DNA from: Symsagittifera roscoffensis | Taxonomy: Eukaryota; Xenacoelomorpha; Acoela; Convolutidae | Reading direction: 5' to 3' | DNA length: 64,000 nt | NCBI RefSeq assembly: GCF_963678635.1 | Contig: NC_087062.1 | Location: forward strand, 45,214,395 to 45,278,394 | Shown: positions 9,950-21,109 of the stretch, one piece after another | Numbering within the stretch: the first letter of the stretch is position 1 | Layout: every line of letters starts with the position of its first letter | Notes under the pieces: generated by a model | Seen by the model: only the letters and a program-made list of their open reading frames with translations | What the model was told of the DNA's origin: nothing | Databases searched by the model: none | Translations under genes and position numbers: made by a program

Positions 9950-12390
9950 CCCCTCCGGATACGTTCTCCGATGCAATTTTGCTCTTTCAATTAACTAGGA
10001 AGGGTATGCACTGCTTTCCTAGATACTTCCGGATTGAAGTTAAGCCTCTTATTTGACAATTCACACTAACGGTGAAGGGTCTTATCGCTCGCCTAACTTC
10101 GGCTCGCTTAAGCTTTTGCTGTGCCTTTAGCCTTCCCTTTTCGTCTAGAACAGCCTAAAGTTACTTTATTCAACCGCTATTACCTCTTGTCAGGGGTATA
10201 AGGGCTTTTCTAAAAAAAATTTGTAAAACGTGAAGGGTGTAGCCTTCCAAATTGAGGAATTTGCTAAAAACAATCTCAAAAAATTTTCACGCTTACTTTT
10301 CCGAAAAACTTTTGTCCCTATCAGTAAGCTCAGCTAATTTCTGATCTATTGGTACCAAGATCAACTCGATATGCCCAGTAGTTCCAAAGTTATTAACCAA
10401 AACGTCTTTTTTCTAAGCTCAAAAATTTTTCTCTCTTATAGGTTCCGCCTAACTTTTTCCGCAAATCAGGTCCTTTCGACCTAAAAATTATTGATCCGAG
10501 CTCAGAAGGCCTATACTTTTCTAGTTCAATGCAAAAGACCCGATCTAAAACGCTTTTGCTGAAAAAATTTGCGAAAAACTATGCTACCTGTACCCCTCCG
10601 GATTGATGAATCCACCAAATCAAACACGTTAAGTTCGATTTCTCTGCAACCCGGAAGGTTTTCGGGTAGCGGGTTTTAAAACTTGTAGATTCACTAGTGG
10701 AAGTTGTCCGAACAACTATTTTTACTGTTGTAACTCAAAAATTTCAAAAAATTTTCTAAATTTATAGTGTTTCGTTTTCTCAAAAATCACCAAATTTCGG
10801 TTCTCGGTACCAAAATAGTTCCTACCACTTTCGAACTAAACTTACTTAGTTCCAACCACTTTCGAACCGGTTCTCTCTATTATGGTAGTGCAGTTACGAT
10901 GTAACACACTAACTTAGCGCTTTTTTCCGTTTCAAAAATATCGATATTTCAAAAATCGCGACCTGTGGGGGGATCAAAATATCGCTATTTTGACCCTAAA
11001 AACCGGTCTGTTTTCGTTGTTTTTGACTGAAAAACGATATAAGACTATTAATATAGGCTATATAATTAGTACTAGTAGTAATACTATACCCCTCCGGGTT
11101 TGTTTAATATCCGAATTAAGGTGCTTAACTCGGATATTCGCAGTTCGGTGAAGGGTCACTACAGTGCAGCACTGTCGAGCCCCCCACAGATTACTATCTT
11201 AATTTTTGTACCAAAAGGGACACAAAACTTGCTAACGATACCCAACAGTCGATTGTTGTTGTCGTTGAGCCCCTTCTTGTTGCTCCTTGTACTGCTTGCC
11301 GGATCAGTCTTCTCCCAGGACCCTTCCGAATTGAGCGCAAATCAGCTGACCCTTCCGGATTGAGCGCAATTTATCATTAACGTGCTTAAATGCTCAAATA
11401 ACCCTACAGTACAAGCCTCACAAACGGGCTCCAAAACTGATCGTAACAATTTTGACTGATATAAATGCCTGTAACAACAATATATCTATCAACAACAAAC
11501 GGGGGGGTCGGATCACATCTTGTCTGGGGGGATGATTTCTACTGATCTTTTACTTTTTTTAACTGTTTTTGGTTTTTTCGTATACTTTTTTATGTTTTTT
11601 GTTTTTCTCGGGTACTATACTACTTTTTGTTTGGTTTTATATATATCTTTAAGTGTTTTTGGTCACAAACCATTCAGGAGATGACGGGACCGCGAATCCC
11701 CCCACCCTTCCTGGTTCGTGAATTTTCGGTCTTAACTAAGTTAAAAAGCTATTCACGGTAATCCGGAAGGCTTCCGCGTTCCGAACTACGCTTCCGCCCC
11801 GGCGGTTTAGGCCTATTAAGGGCGTTAATGTAGCATCCGCTCGGCGCGGAGTGCTCGTTAACGGTTCCGCCGGTCATGATGTTAAAAAGAATAACACCCA
11901 GGAGCGCCAAAAAAACATCTATGTAACATTCGCCCGGAAGATACATATCGACGGAAGACAAAACTAAGTCTTAAGACGACTGGCTAACGTCTAAACAGAG
12001 CTTTGCATGCTTTTCACCGTCTCTACCAAGCCAGTACTTTTCGGTGGTCTTTCTAACATCGGGTCGACAAAAACGTTACTGCTTTCGGCTTCGGTCAAAA
12101 CACTCAATTTAACTAGATTACATGCAGAAATAGTGAGCTCATGGCTGGGTCTCAGTATCCCCAGACCACGAGGTCACTCCTAAAAACAGGGCTACTACTT
12201 ATTATATTACTATTGTTTTTGTTCAGTAGATAAAAATCATCATCTCCATCGAAGATGGATCAACCCTTTCCCCCAACTCCTAGCTTCTCATCCTTATCAA
12301 AATGAATCTAGATGTTAATTAAATTCAAATCAGGACATGACAAGAAGCTAAATGTTTATGTAACAGGCTAAAAGTTTCAGTTCCTTTATC
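9950..12390. other. Non-coding spacer with scattered CCTCCGGATT words
   Basis: No ORF resembles a protein. The DNA alternates between AT-rich stretches and short G/C tracts (for example G-runs near 10970, 11502 and 11525, C-run near 11180). A GC-richer island at about 11740-11960 has a 70-codon minus-strand ORF that I do not recognise and do not call. The same CCTCCGGATT word as in the nested repeat suggests that the region belongs to one repetitive unit, possibly a long LTR or leader of element A. Confidence 0.45.
10591..10680 (+). repeat. Direct-repeat copy 1 (CCTCCGGATTGATGAATCC block)
   Basis: The block starts with CCCCTCCGGATTGATGAATC and ends with an AACCCGGAAGG string about 55 bp later. 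A diverged second copy lies about 1.8 kb downstream at 12390. Both begin and end with inverted halves of the same TCCGGA-centred word. Confidence 0.6.
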
Positions 12391-12480
12391 CTTCCGTATT
12401 GATGAATCCGCTGGATCAAGCTTGTTAATCCTGATTTCTTCTTAATCCGGAAGGCCGTCTTTCACCCTTCACCGTTGTTC
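12390..12480 (+). repeat. Direct-repeat copy 2 (CCTTCCGTATTGATGAATCC block)
   Basis: A diverged copy of the block at 10591-10680: TCCTTCCGTATTGATGAATC, then a similar spacer, then TTAATCCGGAAGGC. The two copies are in the same orientation and 1.8 kb apart, which could reflect a decayed LTR pair or a dispersed repeat. Confidence 0.6.
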
Positions 12481-12489
12481 GCAACGGCC

Positions 12490-12521
12490 TTGCAACTATT
12501 GTAGCGGCACAATAGTTGCAA
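12490..12521. repeat. Perfect 13-bp inverted repeat with a 6-bp loop
   Basis: TTGCAACTATTGT (12490-12502), loop AGCGGC, then ACAATAGTTGCAA (12509-12521). It would form a strong hairpin in either strand. It directly follows the repeat block at 12390-12480. Confidence 0.9.
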
Positions 12522-12829
12522 CTCGGAGTGTTCTCTGTTACTCTGTAACTCGTTGTCGTTTTCCAATCTCGATTTCGTAGTTGTTGTTAGCGCAGCTAAT
12601 GTTGTTCTGTTTTTCTTTCTTGTTCTAGCCAAAATGGCCGTTTCTGACGTTTCTCAGAAATATGACGTCATAATTAGAATTTTTGAAATTTTAAAATACC
12701 AGAATATTCCAGTCCTCACCGTTTGGCCAATCGTTCCAATAACGTTCTTAATTCTTAATAATCACCAATCCGGAAGGCTCGCTGCTAAAAATTCGAATTC
12801 TGCAGAGATTGCATTTTTCACATTCTGGT

Positions 12830-13018
12830 CGAATGTCACACAAAACAAATGTGCCGACAAAATTTACGTTATAGGTATTTGAATGCGGAATCCATTGAAA
12901 TTTTTTTTGTGGAATCCACTTACGTTTTGGAACATATTTTAAGACTTGTATCTGGAATTCAGGAACTTACAGACAAAAAATTGTGCTCCTATCTAGTGCA
13001 CAGTTTGGCCTCGTAATG
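12830..13018 (+). mobile_element. End fragment of the CATTACGAGGCC inverted-repeat family
   Basis: The last 22 bp (12997-13018) are identical to the right inverted end of the miniature element at 17601-17802 (…CAGTTTGGCCTCGTAATG). The inner part, including TGTGCCGACAAAATTTACGT and GCGGAATCC / GTGGAATCC words, matches 61270-61446. No matching left end was found nearby, so this is a truncated copy. Confidence 0.75.
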
Positions 13019-13029
13019 AAAAAGTTTTT

Positions 13030-14800
13030 ATCTGAATTTCGAAGAAGTTGACGGCATACTTGGCTCCATAATTTTAACTATAAAAAATTCAAATTTTTGA
13101 GTAACCAGTTATAACTTAAGTTTTAATCATCTTCTGAAAAAGATCAATGGCTCCAATTCTTTCTCAAAAAATATTTGAACTGAAATCAATATGCTCGAAA
13201 TTTGGAACACTTATTTTCTTGAAGCAAAGTAGTATTTTCTGAATTTGGTTTTTTTCTCAAAATTTTGATTGTTTTTTTTTGGAAGTCGAAACAGACTGTT
13301 TTTGCCCGTAAGCGCCAATTAATTTGAATTCATTCGTTTTCTCAATTTTTTTGGCAATTTTCTTACGAAAAAAAATGTTCCAAAGTTTTAAAAATTACCA
13401 AAAAAAATGTTTAATTTGAATGAAAAAAGCTCAAGCTGAGAAAACAGCGTGCTTTCAATGAAATGAAGACACAAGTTGATATGAAGCTAGCTGTTTTTTT
13501 TTCTGAAGATGAGACTTATTCTTATAAATTCTCTGAAATCGTTTCCGTGCTGAAAACAGTTTTTTTTCCGTTTTTCGAGGAAATTGACGGCATACTTGGC
13601 TCCTTAATTTTTGACTACAAAAAACAAATTTTTGAGTAACCAGTCTGAACTAAAGTTTTAATTTTCATCTGAAAAAGATCAGCGGCTTCAATTCTTTTTC
13701 AAAAAATATTTGAACTGAAATCACAATGCTCGAAAGTTTGAAAACTTCAGTTTCTTAGCAAGTTAGTATTTTAGTATTTTCTAAATTGAAATTGTTTCTC
13801 AAAATTATCTTTTTTTTTCGTCGGAAATCAAAGCTGACTGTTCTTGTCCGTATGCGCCAAATAATTTCAATTTATCCGTTTTCTTAGTGTTTCTGCAATT
13901 GAAAAAAACTTCTAATAAACCTATAAAAAAACCAAAAAATCATTATTTTGAATGAATAAAGCTCAAGCTGAGAAAACAGCGTACTTTCAATGAAATGAAG
14001 ACACAAGTTGATATGAAGCTAGCTGTTTTCTTTTACTTTTTCTGAAGATGAGACTTATTTTTTATAAATTCTCAGAAATCGTTTCCTTGCTGAAAACAGT
14101 TTTTTGTGACATTCAAAGAAATTGACGGCATATTTGGCTCCTTAGTTTCAACTACAAAAGAGTCGAATTTTTGAGTAACCTGTTTTAACTAAAGTTTTAA
14201 TTATCATCTGAAAAAGATCAACGGCTTCAGTTCACTTTCAAAAATATTTTAACTGAAATCACTATGCTTGAAATTTGGAACACTTAAGTTTTTTAGCAAG
14301 TTAGTATTTTCTGAATTGATTTTTTTTCTCAATATTATCTTTTTTTTTCGTAAATCAAAGCTGACTTTTCTTGTCCGTATGCGCCAATTAATTTGAACTT
14401 ATTCGTTTTCTAATTTTTTCTGCCATTTAAAAAAAAATTTTTCAACAAACCTTTAAAAATAACCAAAAAATCTTTATTTTGAATGAAAAAAGCTCAAGCT
14501 GAGAAAACAGCGTATTTTTAATGAAATTAAGACTCAAGTTTATATGAAACTAGCTTCTGTTCACCCTTTTCTGAAGGTGGAGGCTTGTTCTTAATAATTC
14601 TCAGAAAATCATTTTCTTGCTGAAAACAATTTTTTTCCAACTTTCGAAGAAATTGTCGGCCTACTTGGCTCCTGCAGTTTTAACAACAAAAAAATCAAAT
14701 TTTTGAGCAACCAGTTTTTTTTTAAAGGTTCAATTATTATCTGAAAAGATCAATGGCTTTAGTTGCTTTGTCAAAAATGATTTGAACTGAAATTTTTTCG
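13030..14800. repeat. Tandem array of four diverged units of about 535 bp
   Basis: A shared anchor (ACGGCATACTTGGCTCC and variants) occurs at 13051, 13587, 14125 and 14656, giving periods of 536, 538 and 531 bp. Each unit repeats the order: anchor, TTTTTGAGTAACCAGT, ATCTGAAAAAGATCAAYGGCT, GCTCGAAATTTGGAACACTT, GCGCCAATTAATTTGAA, AAGCTCAAGCTGAGAAAACA. The copies differ by many substitutions and small indels. There is no ORF of note. Confidence 0.9.
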
Positions 14801-16260
14801 GTAAAGGTAGCAGGTTGGAAAAATGCCTCTTTTGCAAACTCGCGTTAAATAACACGCCATTTTTTTCTGACAAAACAGGATTTTTTGAACAGAGTTTTTT
14901 AAATACCATATTTTCTCAGAGTTTTTAAATTACCATAACTCTATTTTGCCTGTGATTCTTGCTTAGGGTTTTATTGGGTTCGACAAATGTCGTTTAGTAT
15001 CCAAAAAGATAACTAGATGCTAAATTGGTCACTTTGAATTTTAATTGCGCATGAAGGCATGATTGTGAAAATAGTCAATGTTGATATCATCAATTTTTTC
15101 GTTTTTTTTTTCGCAAAAATTAGAGCTCCATCCTGATACAAGCAAAAATATTAGTATAAATGAGTTTGGATTTGAAATTTTTCTTAGAGTTTTTGTACAG
15201 TTGGAAAGAGTCTAAGTAGTGTATGGTGCAAAGGAACAAGTTAAGTAAAGTAAAGAACTGGAGCAATTGGAAAGACAGGTATTCAGAAGCAGGTTTTACT
15301 AGACCGGAGTTGAAAGAGCTGACAGTGAGTGGTTTTGGAAAGCTATTGAGTGGAGTTGAAAGAGCTGACAGTGAGTGGTTTTGGAAAGCTATTGCTTAGA
15401 GGTACAGCTTTTGTAAGCAAAATTTGATTTACGGTAGAAGGCGTTTAAAAACGAAAACAAAGATCAACTCGTGGTTATTACAATTTGAGGGAACTTTGGC
15501 TGAAGTGTGAGTTTGATGAAAAATATCTGCTTCTGATTTGGAAGAGCTAAAAATTGATTGCCGTGGGTGGAGGCCATGTGACGTGGTCAAAGCTGTTTGG
15601 AAAAATTGAATGGTAGGTAGGCTTCCTTGGGCAGAAGGGTAGTCACACTCATAAATGATTACCCACTAATTACCATTTGAGCTTGTTTTTGGGAAACTTG
15701 CAAGTAATTATGGAGGTTTCGCTGGCAGTTATAGCCAGGTTTGGGAGGCATAGTTTAAAATGATTAGAATCAAAGAAGCGTTTCTTTCGATCGGCATCAA
15801 GAAGATCCTGCTACGGCAGTTAGAACTCTTGGTCTGAGTTGAGCTTTGTCAAGGAACTGTTTAAAATGCTCGACAAAAAAGAGAAACTGTTCAAACGCAG
15901 TTTTAGGGTTTTGTTTAGAGGTTGTTAATTGTTTTTAAAGACAAAAATGTTTTTTTTTGAGGGTGTTTATAATGTTTTTTTTTTAAATTACAGAAATGTT
16001 CTGTTAAAATTGTTGTTGTTCAAAGAAAAGGCAAAATGGTCTTTTAGAAAACGTAGAGGCTGACTTAACGGCAGTAAGAAAATGGTCATTGGATTTTCTA
16101 CAAAAAGCTTCACTGTGGAATTGCATGGAGGACTGTTCTGTCAGCCATTTTTTATCGTGGTGACCATGACAATCTTTTCCCCCATAAATGATCACACTGG
16201 CCCATATGTAGATGATTATTATTCCTCGTTCTTAAGCAACTACATTGAAAAAGCATCTCG
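14801..16260. other. AT-rich spacer, no recognised gene
   Basis: No protein-like reading frame was found on either strand. The only internal structure is a 46-bp tandem duplication at 15306-15394. Confidence 0.5.
15306..15394 (+). repeat. 46-bp tandem duplication
   Basis: GGAGTTGAAAGAGCTGACAG and the following 23 bases occur at 15306-15348 and again, identical, at 15352-15394. This is a simple recent local duplication. Confidence 0.92.
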
Positions 16261-16681
16261 CTATCTAACAGGGGCGGATCTAGGATTTTCTCGACGGGGG
16301 CGGATCTTTTTTTAGGTCGCCAAAATTGATTTTCTGAGCTCTCCCAAATCACTATAAAGACCCCATTTCGACAAAAAAATTTTGCGCCGCAGGCAAATTA
16401 GAAAATAACAGGCCAAAAAAGGCCTTTTTAGGAACTTTTTGGAAAGTTTTGACCAAAAAAATTGCGTTTTTTTTTCTGCGCGCGCTATCCCCTCGAAATG
16501 AGTACATTTTGGCGCCGAGGCGTCTTTAGAAAAATTTTAGTGCCAGTCAGCCAAAAATGGATATCTCAAAAATGTACAAATGGGGGACCCTTTGGGTCGG
16601 CAGGGGGTCGAATCCATGAGGGGAGCATCCGCCTTCCCCGCTCTCTCCCCCCCCCCCCCCAAATCCGCTGGTGCTATCTAC
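16261..16681. mobile_element. hAT-type miniature inverted-repeat element with 8-bp target duplication
   Basis: The element (16269-16673, 405 bp) starts CAGGGGCGGATCTAGG and ends with the imperfect inverse, CCCAAATCCGCTGGTG. It is flanked by CTATCTAA (16261-16268) and CTATCTAC (16674-16681), a 7-of-8 match as expected for an 8-bp hAT target duplication. CAGGGGCGGAT-type ends are common in animal hAT-derived elements. It contains no transposase and ends in a C tract, so it depends on a transposase supplied in trans. Confidence 0.85.
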
Positions 16682-17600
16682 AAGACTCTGCTAGACCTAG
16701 TTGTGTTCTGAAAACAGAGGGCTGCTTCTCGATCATTTAGTTTAGTGCTTTTCCATTGAAATAGATCTCTGAAGAGCGTTGCTTAATGAATGAGCTCCTC
16801 AAATGTGCTATCATGCTCAATATCGAATGCTTAGGATTAGTCAAGTTTGGCGAGGGAGATCCGTCAGAGCGGGCAATTTTTGGGTTATACAATTATTGAC
16901 GTCAAATTTAAGGCTGGAAAACAAAGTATTAGTGGCGATAATCAAAATAAGGAAACTGCGTTGATGAGTATCATTTGGGAGGTGCTGAGGTGAAAAATTG
17001 CCCTGATATACGAGCAGATATGAAGAATGCCTTGATTACAAAGCAAGGCTTGTGTTATAGTATGAACTCCCTTTTTCTCCCTCATAAGAAGCAAATATCG
17101 TTGCGACAAAACAAGTTCATTTTGAAAGTGTTCATTTTGATCAATAACCAGCTATTAAGTGCAGCCAATGCTAAGGATACTAACACAGACTATTATTTTA
17201 CAAATAGCACTTTAGCTTTAAATTATCATGGATCTGTTGCGTAGAGGTAGGGATGGCGAACCGCAACTAAATAAGAGGGTTCAAACCTGGACAGGGTCAG
17301 ATGTTTTTAAAGAACTTTTTCGTATACTAGCTAAAATGCGTCCGCTCTATAAATTGAGGCATGTTAGTTAATGAATTTCTTTTTTTTGTCAAATTGACTG
17401 GTACTGCTAATGCGTCATAATTGGTTTGCTTCACTTAGCAATTATGTAGACTCATATTAGGCGCGCGGGCTCTCACATAAGCATTAATTTCATGGTGTAA
17501 CGAGTGGTTTTACAAGGTTGAGTATGAAGACCAAATATGTCTGTCTGGCCTAATTAGTTCGTATGCCAAACTTTATAACAATCCGACAATGTAAACAGAA
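16682..17600. other. AT-rich spacer, no recognised gene
   Basis: No supported gene. Near 17272-17292 a GGGTTCAAACC string resembles a tRNA B box, but no convincing A box or cloverleaf accompanies it. Confidence 0.45.
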
Positions 17601-17802
17601 CATTACGAGGCCAAACTGTGCACTGGATAGTCGCACAATTTTGTGTCTGTATGTTCCTGGATTCCATTGACAAGTCTTTAAACATGTTAAAATTTTGTGG
17701 GAACGATCAAAGAAAATGAAAGAACAAAAGAAGAACAAAGGGAGCGTCCTTGTTGTGTAATCCGCTTACAATGCACAAAATGCACAGTTTGGCCTCGTAA
17801 TG
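17601..17802. mobile_element. 202-bp miniature element with perfect 22-bp terminal inverted repeats
   Basis: The left end 17601-17622 (CATTACGAGGCCAAACTGTG, then CA) is the exact reverse complement of the right end 17781-17802. The interior is non-coding. Related ends occur at 12997-13018, 59197-59218, 60143-60163 and 61425-61446, so this is a dispersed family. A target duplication is not clear (AA on both sides at most), so the superfamily is unassigned. Confidence 0.92.
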
Positions 17803-18230
17803 AAAAATTACTCTAAAAAATTTGCAGGTGAGGAGGGGAGGAAAAAGAGCCGGCGTGCGTCACTTTTTGTAGGCTCACAGTTTTGATTTTTTCAATTTTT
17901 CCCTGTAGCGTTTTTGGTCATATATTGCTTGTGTATGCGAAGTGCAACTCCGTCTCTGTGTATAAAGAACACCCTGGTCTGATATACGAGCAGTCTTGTC
18001 TTTATATATTATTGTGACCATTTTTGTCTGCTCAAATCAAAGAGACGCTTTCTTTATATAAAAATTGAAAGTCTTGGGAAAAATAATTGTTTTTATTCTT
18101 GGAAAGTGCGGATGATTCATGAAGTTTCTGAAATCATTACAAAAAGCCTAAATCACTCGAATTACGAAAATGCCAATTTGCCATAGAATTTTATAGACTG
18201 GCCACCTTAGGGGGTTGGGGGGGATTCGTA
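17803..18230. other. Spacer, no recognised gene
   Basis: Purine-rich and AT-rich DNA between the miniature element and the tandem array. No feature was seen. Confidence 0.5.
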
Positions 18231-21068
18231 ACAAGGTACCAAACTCGTATATGCTTAACTGATCAATTCTCTCTTCATAGAAGGGGGGGGGGGGGGGGGA
18301 GAGAGAGACTCGTTACAAGGTACCATAGGGTGGGGGGAGAATAGTTAAGGAGATCCAATTTTTTTTTGGAAAATCGCCCCAACTTTCTTATAAATTTTTA
18401 GATCTGACCTGAATCAGGCTAGTATCTATGCTAAAATTGATATGACTAATACGCTTAAATTATGGAAAGTGCTGACATTCAACGAAACTCAAATAATTGA
18501 ATCATCATCATCCATTTTTACGCAAGCATAATGAGGTTATTGACCATGCGTTATGTTAAGTTCTCTGATATCAAAAACTTCCAAAAGATTTTGCGATTTT
18601 ACGAATTTAGAATTTCTTGATCGACATAGTTTAGAGTTAGATGATCACAAACTTATATTGTAAAACAGCTTCGGACAAAGGGGAGGCTTAAAATGAAGAA
18701 GAAAGAAGAAGCGGCGATATTCGTAACAAGGTATCAAACTCGGAAATGCTTAAGTGATCAATTCTCTCTTCATAGGGGGGGGGGGGGGGGAGAGACTCGT
18801 TACAAGGTACCATAGAAGATCCATTTTTTTTCCAAATACGCCCCAACTTCCTTACAAATTTTTTAGATCTGACCTGAATCAGGTTAGTATCTATGCTAAA
18901 ATTGATATGACCAATACCCTTAAATCATGAAAAATGCTGACATTCAACAAAAATCAAATAATTGAATCATCATCATCCATTTTTACGCAAGCATGATGAG
19001 ATAAATGACCATGAGTGTTGTTCAGTTCTCTGATATCAAAAACTTTCAAATGATTTTACAATTTTACAACTTTAGAAATTCTTGATTGACATAGTTTAGA
19101 GTTAGATTACCACAAACTTATATTGTAAAACAGCTTCGGACAAAGGGGAGGCGAAAAACGAAGAAGAAAGAAGAAGCGGCGATATTCGTAAAAAGGTACC
19201 AAACAGGGAAATGCTTAACTGATCAGTTCTCTCTTCATAGGGGGGTGGGGAGACTTGTTACAAGGTATCATAGGGGAGGGGGAGAATAGTTAAGAAGATC
19301 CAATTTTTTTTTGGAAAATCGCCCCAACTTTCTTATAAATTTTTAGATCTGACCTGAATCAGGCTAGTATCTATGCTAAAATTGATATGACCAATACCCT
19401 TAAATCATGAAAAGTGCTGACATTCAACAAAACTCAAACAATTGAATCATCATCATCCATTTTTACGCAAGCATAATGAGGTTATTGACCATGCGTTATG
19501 TTAAGTTCTCTGATATCAAAAACTGTCAAAAGATTTTGCGATTTTACAAATTTAGAATTTCTTGATCGACATAGTTTAGAGTTAGATGACCACAAATTTA
19601 TATTGTAAAACAGCTTCGGACAAAGGGGAGGCGAAAAACGAAGAAGAAAGAAGAAGCGGCGATATTCGTAAAAAGGTACCAAACAGGGAAATGCTTAACT
19701 GATCAGTTCTCTCTTCATAGGGGGGTGGGGAGACTTGTTACAAGGTATCATAGGGGAGGGGGAAAATTGTTAAGAAGATTCAATTTTTTTGGAAATACGC
19801 CCCAACTTCCTTATAAATTTTTAGATCTGACCTGAATCAGGCTAGTATCTATGCTAAAATTGATATGACCAATACGCTTAAATTATGGAAAGTGCTGACA
19901 TTCAACGAAACTCAAATAATTGAATCATCATCATCCATTTTTACGCAAGCATAATGAGGTTATTGACCATGCGTTATGTTAAGTTCTCTGATATCAAAAA
20001 CTTTCAAAAGATTTTGCGATTTTACGAATTTAGAATTTCTTGATCGACATAGTTTAGAGTTAGATGATCACAAACTTATATTGTAAAACAGCTTCGGACA
20101 AAGGGGAGGCTTAAAATGAAGAAGAAAGAAGAAGCGGCGATATTCGTAACAAGGTATCAAACTCGGAAATGCTTAAGTGATCAATTCTCTCTTCATAGGG
20201 GGGGGGGGAGAGACTCGTTACAAGGTACCATAGAAGATCCATTTTTTTTCCAAATACGCCCCAACTTCCTTACAAATTTTTTAGATCTGACCTGAATCAG
20301 GTTAGTATCTATGCTAAAATTGATATGACCAATACCCTTAAATCATGAAAAATGCTGACATTCAACAAAAATCAAATAATTGAATCATCATCATCCATTT
20401 TTACGCAAGCATGATGAGATAAATGACCATGAGTGTTGTTCAGTTCTCTGATATCAAAAACTTTCAAATGATTTTACAATTTTACAACTTTAGAAATTCT
20501 TGATTGACATAGTTTAGAGTTAGATTACCACAAACTTATATTGTAAAACAGCTTCGGACAAAGGGAAGGCGAAATACGAAGAAGAAAGAAGAAGCGGCGA
20601 TATTCTTAACAAGGTACCAAACTTGGAAATGCCTAACTGATCAGTTGTCTCTTCATAGGGGGGGGAGACTCGGTACAAGGTATCATAGGCGAGGGGGGTA
20701 ATTGTTAAAAAGATTCAATTTTTTGGAAATACGCCCCAACTTTCTTATAAATTTTTAGATCTGACCTGAATCAGGCTAGTATCTATGCTAAAATTGATAT
20801 GACCAATACCCTTAAATCATGAAAAGTGCTGACATTCAACAAAACTCAAACAATTGAATCATAATCATCCATTTTTACGCAAGCATAATGTGGTAATTGA
20901 CCATGAGTGATGTTAAATTCTCTGATATCAAAAACTTTCAAATGATTTTGCAGTTTTACGAACTTAGAATTTCTTGTTCGACATAGCTTAGAGTTAGATG
21001 ACCTCAAACTTAAATCGAAAAACAGCTTCAGACAAAGGGGAGGCGAAAGAATAAGAAGAAGCGGCATG
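18231..21068. repeat. Tandem array of six units of about 480 bp with variable G-tracts
   Basis: The anchor ACAAGGTACC or variant recurs at 18231, 18726, 19191, 19671, 20149 and 20609 (steps 495, 465, 480, 478 and 460). Every unit has, in order, a G-run of about 5 to 20 bases inside CTTCATAGGGG...GAGACT, AGATCTGACCTGAATCAGG, GACATTCAACRAAA, TCATCATCATCC, TTTTTACGCAAGCAT and AACAGCTTCRGACAAAGG. Alternate units (for example 1 and 4; 2 and 5) resemble each other more closely than neighbours do, which suggests that a pair or triplet was duplicated. Small ORFs within it are artefacts of the repetition. A single diverged unit lies at about 25420-25830. Confidence 0.93.
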
Positions 21069-21109
21069 GAACTCCCTAAATCTGCCCTAGCATACAGTTC
21101 TGATTCAAG

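Noticed and set aside
11749-11961. 70-codon minus-strand ORF in a GC-richer island
   Set aside because: No domain, no neighbours and no splice context; the length is within chance for a GC-rich patch.
17240-17310. tRNA gene suggested by GGGTTCAAACC
   Set aside because: No A box at the right distance and no foldable cloverleaf could be drawn.
19482-21067. Minus-strand ORFs of 66 and 73 codons in the 480-bp array
   Set aside because: They are similar only because the DNA units are repeated, and neither is kept open in all units.
18231-21068. Regular repeats that could suggest a CRISPR array
   Set aside because: The period is about 480 bp, the whole unit is repeated with no unique spacers, and the window is animal nuclear DNA.
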